Assembly: GCA_026770585.1 (NCBI GenBank) | Contig: MU646962.1 | Span: 216,026 to 229,905, forward strand | Length of the DNA stretch: 13,880 nucleotides | DNA from: Baffinella frigidus | Lineage: Eukaryota; Cryptophyceae; Cryptomonadales; Baffinellaceae | Direction of reading: 5' to 3' | In this document: piece by piece, positions 1 to 5,836 of the stretch | Numbering within the stretch: position 1 is the first letter of the stretch | How the letters are laid out: each line of letters opens with the position of its first letter | Program-made: the position numbers and the translations under genes | The notes under the pieces: model-generated | The model's database searches: none | What the model was told of the DNA's origin: nothing | What the model saw: only the letters and a program-made list of their open reading frames with translations

Positions 1-152
1 AACCCTAAACCCTAAACCCCAAACCCTAAACCCTAGTCACTCAACCCTCAACCCTAAACCCCACACTCTACACCCTGCACCCTAAACCCTAAATCGTTCA
101 CCCTAAACCCTGAACCCTACACCCGAAACCCTAACCCTCAACCCTAAACCAG
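1..152. repeat. Degenerate telomere-like array (CCCTAAA), probable intron tail
   Basis: Runs of CCCTAAA with many variants (CCCTCAA, CCCTACA, CCCGAAA) fill this stretch. It ends in AAACCAG directly before an ankyrin-coding exon at 153, the same ending as the telomere-like introns at 215-371 and 508-640. I read it as the 3' part of another such intron. The C-rich strand at a left end would also fit a chromosome terminus, but the heavy degeneracy and the splice-acceptor ending make an internal array more likely. Confidence 0.8.
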
Positions 153-214
153 GATGGACACCTCTTTTCCACGCTGTCGACGTGGGGAACGACACGTTGG
201 TGCAACTCCTCCTG
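153..214 (+). CDS. Ankyrin-repeat protein, exon a (partial gene)
   Basis: After AACCAG the sequence reads GA-TGG-ACA-CCT and encodes WTPLFHAVDVGNDTLVQLLL, the first half of an ankyrin repeat (TPL at the helix start, LVQLLL in helix 2). The two leading bases complete a Gly codon whose first base would lie in an earlier exon (phase 1). The exon ends at CTG before GTCCTAAACC; removing 215-371 continues the same repeat with DNGAVVEERSKKGETPL, exactly as the ankyrin consensus requires. Ankyrin repeats are protein-binding scaffolds, and the partner here is unknown. The gene starts upstream of the window. Confidence 0.8.
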
Positions 215-371
215 GTCCTAAACCCTAAAACCTAAAACCTAAACCCTAAACCCTAAACCCTAAACCCTAAACCCTAAACCCTAAACCCTAAACGCTGAAC
301 CCTGAACCCTAAACCCTAATCGTAAACTCCAAACCCTAAACCTCAAACCCTAAACCCTAAACCCGAACCAG
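215..371 (+). repeat. Telomere-like intron 1 of the ankyrin gene
   Basis: It begins GTCCTAAACC and ends CGAACCAG, with CCCTAAA repeats between, including a nearly pure run around 238-292. Removing it joins LVQLLL to DNGA in phase 0 and restores an ankyrin repeat. The donor GTCC is weak against the usual GTRAGT, so transcript evidence would be needed for the exact base. Confidence 0.72.
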
Positions 372-507
372 GACAACGGCGCCGTTGTCGAAGAAAGGTC
401 CAAGAAAGGGGAAACCCCACTCTATCGTGCGTCGGAGGAGGGGCACGGAGCACTCGTGCAGCTGCTGCTGGACAGGGGCGCTGACGTTCATGCCAAGGAC
501 ACGGACG
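372..507 (+). CDS. Ankyrin-repeat protein, exon b
   Basis: The 45 codons run DNGAVVEERSKKGETPL, then YRASEEGHGALVQLLLDRGA, then DVHAKDTD. This is a complete ankyrin repeat: TPL motif, the RASEEGH helix, LVQLLLDRGAD, and the loop into the next repeat. It enters in phase 0 and leaves in phase 1 at G|GTAACC. Spliced to 641 it gives KDTD-G-WTP, the standard junction between two ankyrin repeats. The repeat is intact with no stop. Confidence 0.85.
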
Positions 508-640
508 GTAACCCCAGACCCCAAACCCTAAACCCTAACCCCTAAACCTTAAACCCCAAACTCTCAACCCCAACCCTAAACCCGAAACCCCAAACCCCAA
601 ACCCCAAACCCCAAACCCCAAACCCTAAACCCTAAACCAG
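508..640 (+). repeat. Telomere-like intron 2 of the ankyrin gene
   Basis: It starts GTAACCCC and ends CCCTAAACCAG. The interior changes from CCCTAAA to a homogeneous run of the variant CCCCAAA at about 587-625, then back to CCCTAAA. It is a phase 1 intron, and removal yields an uninterrupted ankyrin junction. Confidence 0.75.
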
Positions 641-700
641 GATGGACGCCGCCTTTTCGCCGCCTGTGTTGGTCGACCCGAGGACATTCCTCAAAAAACA
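641..700 (+). pseudogene. Ankyrin-repeat exon c, frameshifted
   Basis: It starts GA-TGG-ACG-CC like exon a, so WTP follows Gly in phase. After TGGACGCCG one extra base near 652 shifts the frame. The shifted frame reads LFAACVGRPEDI, which aligns with LFHAVDVGNDTL of exon a. Downstream, homology to the repeat is lost. The unshifted frame stays open to a stop near 814 without ankyrin features. A single-base insertion or a sequencing error would both explain this. Confidence 0.6.
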
Positions 701-855
701 TCAGGGCTCTGGCCAGAGCTCACGTCATGAGGCGAATATCAAAAACCGCCATCGCGCCATTTCTCCAAAATGCAGTCTCAGCTGCTTTACAAAACCGGTT
801 AAAAATCCATTAATGAATACCTAGAACCACTTTTGAAAGGTAAGTGGTTGCCTAA

Positions 856-1101
856 AACCTCGAGTTAGAGGGGGAGAAGTCGGATGGATCCGTTCGGGCT
901 CTCAAGGACGACTGACATGACGAGTCGGAGAACGGCACGGAGTTCCTGGAGTTCGCCAACCTCCCAGTCCCTGACGGGCCCTCGTCGGAGGAGGAGGGCG
1001 GTGGTGAAAAGGGGAGCGAGGAGGGGGGCGAAGAGGAGAGCGAGGATTCAGAGGAAGATGTTCCCCTTTCAAAGAGGAAAGTTAATGTTGCACGGGTCTG
1101 A
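856..1101 (+). pseudogene. Acidic C-terminal coding remnant with an internal TGA
   Basis: Unrecognised. One frame reads NLELEGEKSDGSVRALKDD, a TGA at 913-915, then HDESENGTEFLEFANLPVP, a Glu/Ser/Gly tract, and VPLSKRKVNVARV before TGA TAA at 1099-1104. The frame after the TGA is strongly acidic and ends in a basic SKRK patch that could be a nuclear signal. A Trp codon with one base change would explain the TGA. The opposite strand is also open but gives a Ser/Pro run typical of an antisense shadow. An AAG|GTAAGT match to the donor consensus lies just upstream at 840, with no obvious partner. Confidence 0.45.
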
Positions 1102-1141
1102 TAAAGGACAGCCGAGCTGATCATGTGTCTTGGCTGAATTC

Positions 1142-1266
1142 AAGGTCCGCACACACCCGTTTTTCGCGAACCTTGCTGAATTTAAAGTCCACACTTAAGG
1201 TCCACGCACTGGTTTTCTGCGGACCTTAATTATTTAGGGTCCGCACACACTGGTTTTGCGGACCTT
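1142..1266. repeat. Three tandem imperfect hairpins
   Basis: The unit AAGGTCCGC-(loop)-GCGGACCTT occurs three times: 1142-1174, 1197-1227 and 1236-1266. Each is separated by an AT-rich spacer (AATTTA or AATTATTT). The loops share CACAC(A/T)GGTTTT. Arms carry a few mismatches. No coding frame crosses the set. It could be a degenerate foldback element or a tandem satellite unit. Confidence 0.7.
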
Positions 1267-1348
1267 AATTTAAGGGTCTCCTGCATTGCACATTGCACAG
1301 GTACATAAAGGAATAACACACACTTTTAACGCTTATTAACAAGGTTTA

Positions 1349-1462
1349 CAAGGATACCTCGCTCATACGGAGCCGCGTCCCATCCTGGGACCACCGCAGG
1401 GGCAAATAGGCCTACATAAGGGTCTGAGGGTTGCGTGGCTGCTTGTGAGCGAGGTACCAGAA
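1349..1462. mobile_element. MITE family 1, diverged copy
   Basis: The left end is CAAGGATACCTCGCTCAT and the right end GTGAGCGAGGTACC, inverted and matching the ends of the copies at 1918-2032 and 9220-9325. The left flank is TA. The centre holds GGACCACC and a TAGGCCTA-like stretch also seen in the copy at 1918. Length (114 bp) fits the family. It has no coding capacity, so it would be moved in trans. Confidence 0.65.
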
Positions 1463-1623
1463 CGCCACACGCGCATTGAAACATATTCCCATTGTGTACA
1501 GCGTATGCGCGCGCCTCCCTAGGACCCTAGTGTAGCACCATCTACAGCCCTAATGGTTGTCTTAGATGTTCCGCATCATGCACTCCCCGAACGTCTGGCA
1601 GCCCACAACCTTTTGACTGAGAC

Positions 1624-1750
1624 CTTAATGACCGCAAAGAGCTGAGAGTTGGCAGCGTCTGGCCGAGGGTCTTCGCTCTTAACAACCTGCATCGTGGCGC
1701 GCACTCTCTCTTCTACTTCCAGTGAGTCTGTGAGTATCCACACGGCCAAC
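1624..1750 (-). CDS. Orphan internal exon, unknown protein
   Basis: On the minus strand, after CGTCTAG, an open frame of 42 codons (entered in phase 2) reads LAVWILTDSLEVEERVRATM, then QVVKSEDPRPDAANSQLFAV, then IK, and ends at AAG|GTCTCAG. AG|G acceptor and AAG|GT donor both fit. The charged helix-like EVEERVRATMQVVK looks protein-like, but I do not recognise a family. No joining exon was found nearby. G+C at third positions is moderate (about 24 of 42), lower than the exons further right, so confidence is limited. Confidence 0.45.
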
Positions 1751-1785
1751 CTAGACGTGTTTCCACACGTCCACACGGCCAACCT
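1738..1785. repeat. Direct repeat of 15 bp, period 33
   Basis: CCACACGGCCAACCT occurs at 1738-1752 and again at 1771-1785. The first copy overlaps the acceptor of the minus-strand exon ending at 1750, so a second potential acceptor-like context lies just upstream on that strand. Confidence 0.75.
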
Positions 1786-1917
1786 GCAGGGACAGATGCC
1801 TCGTGCACAACAACCCGCTACTTAAGAATACACTCAAAGAGTCAAGCGAACTCGATTTTTAACTGAAAACCGTATTGAATGGAGAAAGGAGAACGTGGCA
1901 AGAGGCCCATGCAATTA

Positions 1918-2032
1918 CAGGGGTACCTCGCTCATAAGAAACTGCCCCCCCCCACAGGACCACCATAGGGCCCTATGCATAGGCCTGCTGTAGGGTCCCA
2001 GGGGGGCGCGGTTTGTGAGCGAGGTACCCCTG
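1918..2032. mobile_element. MITE family 1, copy with clear terminal inverted repeats
   Basis: It begins CAGGGGTACCTCGCTCATAA and ends with the inverted GAGCGAGGTACCCCTG. The flanks are TA on the left and TT on the right. The interior has GGACCACCATAGGGCCCTAT followed by a CTGCTGTAGGGTCCCA core shared with other copies. It has no ORF. It looks like a non-autonomous DNA transposon or foldback element of about 115 bp. Confidence 0.8.
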
Positions 2033-2113
2033 TTGTACGAGAACCCTCTTTCCAGCTCTCCTCCTCAAGCTCTACACATGTACATGGACTGCCCCCCTCC
2101 AAGTGTCGGCCTG

Positions 2114-2231
2114 CAGGGGTACCTCGCTCATAAGAAAGCGCCCCCACCCCTACGACCACCTCAGGACTCTAGACATAGGCCCACTGTAGGGTCCTAGTCA
2201 GAGGCGCTTTCTTGAGAGCGAGACACCCGTG
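2114..2231. mobile_element. MITE family 1, third copy
   Basis: The left end CAGGGGTACCTCGCTCATAA is intact. The right end is decayed: GCGCTTTCTTGAGAGCGAGA then CACCCGTG in place of the inverted terminus. The interior keeps the CACTGTAGGGTCCTAG core. It sits 82 bp after the previous copy. Left flank is TG rather than TA. Confidence 0.75.
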
Positions 2232-2352
2232 TTCTGTACGGTCCCAGGGGGGAAGGAGGTGTTGTGCAGGCAAGAAAGACACCCCGCACGCATCGCTTCA
2301 CCGCGCGCGCTGCCCCCCAGGGACGACGAGGCCACGCACACGCCGCGTGCAC

Positions 2353-2432
2353 TGCGAGGACTATCCGGGGATAGGCCCGCCTCGGCAGACGTTGCCTGGA
2401 GAGAGCGGGCGTTTCCCCGGATAGTCCTCGCA
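2353..2432. repeat. Foldback: perfect 19-bp inverted repeat
   Basis: TGCGAGGACTATCCGGGGA at 2353-2371 is perfectly inverted at 2414-2432. The 42-nt loop itself has an imperfect inner stem (GGCCCGCCTC against GAGAGCGGGC). The flanks share CACACACC(A)CGTTT motifs on the right side. There is no MITE-family-1 end, so this is a separate structure. Frames here are open on both strands for about 90 codons but look like GC-rich shadows. Confidence 0.75.
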
Positions 2433-2529
2433 CGCACCCGACACACCACGTTTGCCTCCGCGTGCGCGACACACACCACGTTTTGCCAATAATTTCCTGT
2501 ACTGACCCCCCCCAAAAAAACTTGACTAC

Positions 2530-2574
2530 TTACAGCGTGTTGCCCAGCGCCGCGACCTTAGCGCTCTGCTTTTC
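2530..2574 (-). CDS. Terminal exon after a telomere-like intron
   Basis: On the minus strand, a telomere-like array ends CCTACGCAG and is followed by GAA-AAG-CAG..., encoding EKQSAKVAALGNTL and a TAA stop. The exon starts in phase 0, and AG|G matches the other acceptors. The minus-strand exons at 2968-3054 and 3720-3800 also begin and end in phase 0, so all three could belong to one gene whose C-terminus this is. No family recognised; only 14 residues. Confidence 0.55.
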   Translation of the reverse strand, partial: EKQSAKVAALGNTL

Positions 2575-2704
2575 CTGCGTAGGGGTTTAGGGTTTAGGGT
2601 TTAAGGTTTAGGGGTTTGGGGTTTGGGGTTTAGGGTTTAGGGTTTAGGATTTAGGGTTTAGGGTTTAGGGATTTTAGGGTTGAGGGTTTAGTGTTTAGGG
2701 TTTA
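2575..2704. repeat. Telomere-like array, probable minus-strand intron
   Basis: TTTAGGG units on the plus strand (CCCTAAA on the minus strand), with variants GGGGTTTGG and GGTTGAG. The low-coordinate end forms the acceptor TACGCAG of the exon at 2530-2574. The upstream donor is not certain; GTTTGTTAAACC at about 2708 is one candidate. Confidence 0.75.
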
Positions 2705-2736
2705 ACAAACGCGAGGAGCCTCTGTCAGCCCCGCCG
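2705..2736 (-). pseudogene. Diverged copy of the DKGSSRLNK exon end
   Basis: The minus strand reads GAC-AGA-GGC-TCC-TCG-CGT-TTG-TTA-AAC (DRGSSRLLN). It aligns with DKGSSRLNK at the 3' ends of the exons at 3720-3800 and 3600-3642. The AAG|GT donor of those copies is here replaced by the start of the telomere-like array. Frames upstream are closed, so the copy is decayed. Confidence 0.45.
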
Positions 2737-2967
2737 CCTCGCATGGTGTGCAATCAATGGGTCAACATTTCAAAACCGCGGCACGCCGCAGGCCTGCGTG
2801 TGGGGGGTGGTGCTATTCATTTGGCCCCGAATTCAATACATTGAGATCAGGAATCCGTGCTAACGCTCCAGTACAATGAGCATCTAAATATGTTCAACGA
2901 GGAGGCCAGATCAAGTGCGGCAGAGCTGGCAACTGGACGTGCTTCCGCTGGCGGGCAAAGGGTGCAC

Positions 2968-3054
2968 CTGGTACGACTTGAGCTGCGCCAGCTCAGCCTT
3001 GGCGAAGGGCGACGTCGCGCCATGCTTGAACATCTGCATCAGCTGCGCCCGTGC
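2968..3054 (-). CDS. Internal exon, unknown protein
   Basis: On the minus strand, after a T-rich tract and GCACAG, 29 codons read ARAQLMQMFKHGATSPFAKA then ELAQLKSYQ, ending at CAG|GTGCACCC. 26 of 29 codons end in G or C, and both exon ends are phase 0. The sequence is amphipathic and helical. I do not recognise a family. The neighbouring minus-strand exons (3720-3800 upstream, 2530-2574 downstream) are phase-compatible. The plus-strand frames over this segment are shadows. Confidence 0.65.
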
Positions 3055-3265
3055 CTGTGCGAAGCGCCGCGTTCCGTCAGAAAAATGTGAAAAATGTGTG
3101 CGTCAGAAAATTTATGTTTGAGGAAAAACCCTGGGAGCCAGTTCCGCATCCCCCTGCATTTTCCCAACCGCGCCTTGCACTGTTTGGTGCTCCTCGCGAG
3201 AGACGCAAGCGCTACCCGTGCCTCGGGGTCGGGTGCGGCAACACGGCTCCGTTCTCCTCCCTTTA

Positions 3266-3376
3266 GCAGCCACCGGTGACTTTGGGAATCGGCCCAAAGT
3301 TGATTCTCGCGAGGAAACACGCCCAAAGTCTAGAATATCTCCCGGAAATCCGGGTGAGAAAGGCACCGGTGGCTGC
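3266..3376. mobile_element. MITE family 2
   Basis: TTAGCAGCCACCGGTG at 3263-3278 is perfectly inverted at 3364-3379. Reading the outer TA as a target duplication gives a 111-bp element starting GCAGCCACC and ending GGTGGCTGC. Inside, GCCCAAAGT occurs twice. The ends are unrelated to family 1, but length and TA flank are similar. Only one copy was seen in the window. Confidence 0.7.
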
Positions 3377-3510
3377 TAAGTGGTCTACAGGGCTTACTCG
3401 CGAAGAAGAGCACGCACCGTCGTAGGGTACTAAAGTAGGACTGTTCCTAGGAGCATAGGCGATGAATGACGAGGGCGCCTGCTCGCCAGGAGGGGCACAG
3501 GACAAAATCC

Positions 3511-3571
3511 TTTACCCTAAACCCTAGAACCATCACCCTAAACCCTTCACCCTAAATCACTCAACCCCGAA
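3511..3571. repeat. Short telomere-like block
   Basis: About 60 bp of CCCTAAA-type units on the plus strand (CCCTAAACCCT, CACCCTAAATC). On the minus strand it would lie 3' of the exon copy at 3600-3642 as TTTAGGG, the opposite sense to the supported telomere-like introns. No exon junction could be verified. Confidence 0.75.
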
Positions 3572-3599
3572 ACGGATGCAGAGGTGTTCGGACAGGCAC

Positions 3600-3642
3600 C
3601 TTGTTGAGGCGCGAGGAGCCCTTGTCAACACGATACGCAAAC
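3600..3642 (-). pseudogene. Partial second copy of the DKGSSRLNK exon
   Basis: The minus strand reads FAYRVDKGSSRLNK before AAG|GTGCC. The last nine codons are identical to those of the exon at 3720-3800, within a 29-bp direct repeat (3598-3626 and 3718-3746). The 5' half diverges, and an acceptor GGCGGAG|G would enter in phase 2 instead of phase 0. It is probably a tandem duplicate in decay. Confidence 0.5.
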
Positions 3643-3660
3643 CTCCGCCAGAAAAACAAC

Positions 3661-3699
3661 ATGTGAGTATGAGACGGTTCATGTGAGTATGAGACGGTT
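3661..3699. repeat. Tandem duplication, 20-bp unit
   Basis: ATGTGAGTATGAGACGGTT occurs at 3661-3679 and again at 3681-3699. It lies between the two copies of the DKGSSRLNK exon. Confidence 0.85.
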
Positions 3700-3719
3700 G
3701 CAGAGGAGTTGAGGCGGAC

Positions 3720-3800
3720 CTTGTTGAGGCGCGAGGAGCCCTTGTCGAGGCGGTTGGTCACCTTCCGCTGGATCGCCGCTTCCAGGTCCTTCTTCGAGGC
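3720..3800 (-). CDS. Internal exon (DKGSSRLNK type), unknown protein
   Basis: After CTGTTGGCAG on the minus strand, 27 codons read ASKKDLEAAIQRKVTNRLDK then GSSRLNK, ending at AAG|GTCCGCC. 26 of 27 codons end in G or C. Both junctions are phase 0 and the acceptor is AG|G. The peptide is basic and helical, with no recognised domain. It is the best-preserved of three copies of this exon end in the window and phase-compatible with the exons at 2968-3054 and 2530-2574. Confidence 0.65.
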
Positions 3801-4290
3801 CTGCCAACAGAATGCGTTAGCGCGGGTTTCGCATCTGTTGGCCATACCAAAATTGGCTACTCGAAAACAACCCGCCACCGGCGCGGTCTGCGTTCAAGGC
3901 TGCAGCCCGTTGCGAGGTGTCACCCAACAACACCCGTTAAAGCGCTTTTCACATCTGCTGTCCACACCTACACATGAAACAATGTCAAAAATTAACGATG
4001 CTGGTACTCAACTGTCAACTTTTCGAATTGTTAGATTGTTTTGGTGGGCAACAGAAGCGAAAATCGCTACCCAGCATGGTCGCGGTCTGCGTTCAAGGGT
4101 GCAGCCCGCCGGTCCCGAACCCCGCGTGCCTCCATGTGCTCACCACAGATGCTGCATTTCTCTTGTCTGGCTCCCTGTGCTCACACCAGGGATCCAACAT
4201 CTCAGCCAGCACGAAAAACACAACACAACACAACACGCGCCCATCCCGTACCCGGCTTGGCGGCGTGAAATTCACTGCGCCCAGAGAAAA
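3801..4290. repeat. Gene-poor stretch with diverged ~190-bp duplication
   Basis: CGCGGTCTGCGTTCAAGG followed by C or G and TGCAGCCCG occurs at 3882-3909 and 4081-4108. A second pair, GCATCTGTTGGCCATACC and ACATCTGCTGTCCACACC, precedes each at about 3830 and 3950. It is a diverged tandem duplication. Long plus-strand frames here have no coding character. The minus strand supplies the upstream intron of the exon at 3720-3800. I see no gene in 4109-4290. Confidence 0.55.
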
Positions 4291-5595
4291 TTATTTGCCA
4301 GGAGAAAACACCTGACTCAACATCCTTGGGCACAGGGCACACCCGACTGAACGTCTTTGGGCGGAGGAACACACCTGGTTGAACTTCTTGCGAAGCGCCA
4401 CGGTCTTCGCGCCATACCGCGTCTCCTGATGCTGCTCCTTATCATTCAGCCGCTTCGTGAACTTCATCATGGCCGCCGAGTACGTGGGCTTCGCCTTCGC
4501 CATCGTGGCCTGCTTCGCGGCCGCCGCCTCTCGCAGTGCCGCGCGCGCTACCCCCTCGCTCTTCATCTCCGCCGCCACCCCCTTAGAATTGTGGAGCGTG
4601 GAGGTGAGCATGGCCGATTCCAGGGCGTCGAGCCCCGAGACCTTGGCCGCCGTGGCCTGCACGCGCCGCGCGCCGAGCCCCGCGTGCGAGACCGTCGTGT
4701 CCGTGGCCTTCGGCGCGGCCCCCGTCAGCTGCAGCTTCATGATCTTCTCCGCCGCCTGCAGTGAGTTGGACTCAATGCCCCCCCCCTGCGCCGCCGCGGG
4801 CGCCGCCCCCGTCGCCTGCTTCACCGAGTTGGTGACCCCCGCCTCCTTGGACAGCCAGCCCTGCATCGCCGACTTGTACATGCCCTCCTTCTCCTTCTTG
4901 ACGCGCGAGTTCAGCTTCGCGCGCAGCTGCTTCTCCAGCTGCGCCTCCGTGACCTGCACCGTCATCTTCGACGACTTCTTCAGCCCCGCCAGCTGCGGCA
5001 TGGACTGGTCGAGCATCTTGCTCTGCTCGGCGGTCGCCTCGGCGTTGAGCTGCTTGCGCAGTGCCGACTCCTCCTTGGAGTCCCCGTCCGGGGAGCTGTC
5101 GGCGTTGGTTACCTTCACCTTAAGGTTCTGCGCCTGCTTAGCTTCCTTCGACTGAGACATGAGATCCTGCATCTTGCTCCGCGAGAGCTTCAGCGCAGCC
5201 GACTGCTTCATCTTCACATCCGCGTCGAGCTGGTTCTTCAGCTCGCTGGTCTCCTTGTTGTCCGCCGCCATCTCAGCAGTCACCTTCGCCTTCTGCAGAT
5301 GCTTCTCCGCCTCCGTCTTCGCCGCCTTGAGCATCACAGAGCGCCCCGAGGTCACCGCCATGACCTTCGACACCTCCTTCGGGTTCACCGAGTTGGCGAG
5401 GTGCAGGTCCTTCCCCCTGAGCTCGGTCGGGGACGCTCCCCCCTCCTGTGATGTGAAGGTCGCCACGGCTAGCAGTGCCACGCACGCCAAACCCGCAATC
5501 ACTCCTCCCATGGAAATCTGCGGGGCGGCCTCAACGGCGGTCCGCGCGGGGCGCTTCCCGGCACGGGCGGCGCCATAGTCCCCTGCGGAAACCAT
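4291..5595 (-). CDS. 434-aa membrane-anchored Lys/Ala-rich coiled-coil-like protein
   Basis: This is the only long intact gene. The frame is open to 5868 but begins there with GTG. I chose the ATG at 5593-5595 because it has A at -3 and G at +4 (GAAGCATGG), giving MVSAGDYGAARAGKRPART. Residues about 29-47 (MGGVIAGLACVALLAVATF) are a single hydrophobic segment after a basic stretch: a signal anchor or uncleaved signal peptide. The remaining ~385 residues are rich in Lys, Ala, Glu and Gln with long charged helical runs, a Gly/Ala/Pro linker near 262-275, and a TAA stop. I recognise no family. The last ~28 codons overlap three degenerate 31-bp repeats, so the C-terminus may be altered or spliced. 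The gene is divergent from the plus-strand gene at 5747. Decayed partial copies lie at 8658-8975. Confidence 0.75.
   Translation of the reverse strand: MVSAGDYGAARAGKRPARTAVEAAPQISMGGVIAGLACVALLAVATFTSQEGGASPTELRGKDLHLANSVNPKEVSKVMAVTSGRSVMLKAAKTEAEKHLQKAKVTAEMAADNKETSELKNQLDADVKMKQSAALKLSRSKMQDLMSQSKEAKQAQNLKVKVTNADSSPDGDSKEESALRKQLNAEATAEQSKMLDQSMPQLAGLKKSSKMTVQVTEAQLEKQLRAKLNSRVKKEKEGMYKSAMQGWLSKEAGVTNSVKQATGAAPAAAQGGGIESNSLQAAEKIMKLQLTGAAPKATDTTVSHAGLGARRVQATAAKVSGLDALESAMLTSTLHNSKGVAAEMKSEGVARAALREAAAAKQATMAKAKPTYSAAMMKFTKRLNDKEQHQETRYGAKTVALRKKFNQVCSSAQRRSVGCALCPRMLSQVFSPGK
4301..4392. repeat. Three degenerate tandem 31-bp units
   Basis: Units 4301-4330, 4331-4361 and 4362-4392 share the pattern (GG)A-ACAC-CTG-T-AAC-TC-TTGGG. 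They overlap the 3' end of the 434-aa gene. A related sequence, CTTGGGCAGGAGGAACACCC, lies at 13818-13837 in the exon near the window end. In the minus strand, a second frame starting VFLRPKTFSRV overlaps the gene's last residues. Confidence 0.6.
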
Positions 5596-5746
5596 GCTTC
5601 TCCCGCAAGCTGCACGCCAACCTGAGTCGACCAGCCGCTGCTCCGCCTGAGGCAACAAAGACGCGAAAGGACGTCGTTGACTGATTCTCAAAAGTGGACA
5701 CCCTCTCCCTGTCTCCACTTTTGAGGAAGAGCCATCGACCGCAAAA
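5596..5746. promoter_or_regulatory. Divergent intergenic region with a palindrome
   Basis: The 151 bp lie between the ATG of the minus-strand 434-aa gene and the ATG of the plus-strand gene, so they should hold both 5' leaders and promoters. CTCAAAAGTGGA at 5687-5698 is perfectly inverted at 5714-5725 around a pyrimidine-rich 15-bp loop. The palindrome is preserved in the other arm (about 8224-8262), where only the loop has changed. No TATA box is evident. A role as operator, leader hairpin or start element is inference. Confidence 0.5.
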
Positions 5747-5836
5747 ATGCTTCTTTCGTCGCTGTTCATGGGCCACCACTCGCGCTCGGCGTTGGCGAAG
5801 GGCGATGAGTTCATGCCGACCCACAGCTTCGACGCG
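5747..5836 (+). CDS. Plus-strand five-exon gene, exon 1
   Basis: The ATG at 5747 has A at -3. The 30 codons read MLLSSLFMGHHSRSALAKGD then EFMPTHSFDA, ending at GCG|GTAACACC (phase 0). 27 of 30 codons end in G or C, far better than the antisense frame, showing that the plus strand is coding here. The N-terminus is short and hydrophobic (LLSSLF) but not a clear signal peptide. Joined to the exons at 5979, 6539, 7596 and 7910 it gives a 167-residue open frame. Family not recognised. An identical exon 1 lies in the right arm at 8113-8202 on the minus strand. Confidence 0.7.

Noticed and set aside
1-152. True chromosome end at the left edge
   Set aside because: Orientation fits, but the units are heavily degenerate and the block ends in a splice acceptor with an ankyrin exon, like internal arrays here. 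The window edge is also arbitrary.
884-1124. Overlapping ORFs on both strands opposite the acidic frame
   Set aside because: Arg-rich and Ser/Pro-rich translations are the expected shadows of a GAG/GGG-rich coding frame.
1142-1266. CRISPR-like array
   Set aside because: The spacers are short, A/T-rich and similar to each other, and the setting is eukaryotic.
4357-5578. Long plus-strand ORFs (135, 232 and 139 aa) opposite the 434-aa gene
   Set aside because: They are antisense shadows of a G/C-ending codon gene; their Ser/Cys/Phe-rich composition is what reverse reading of Lys/Ala/Glu codons gives.
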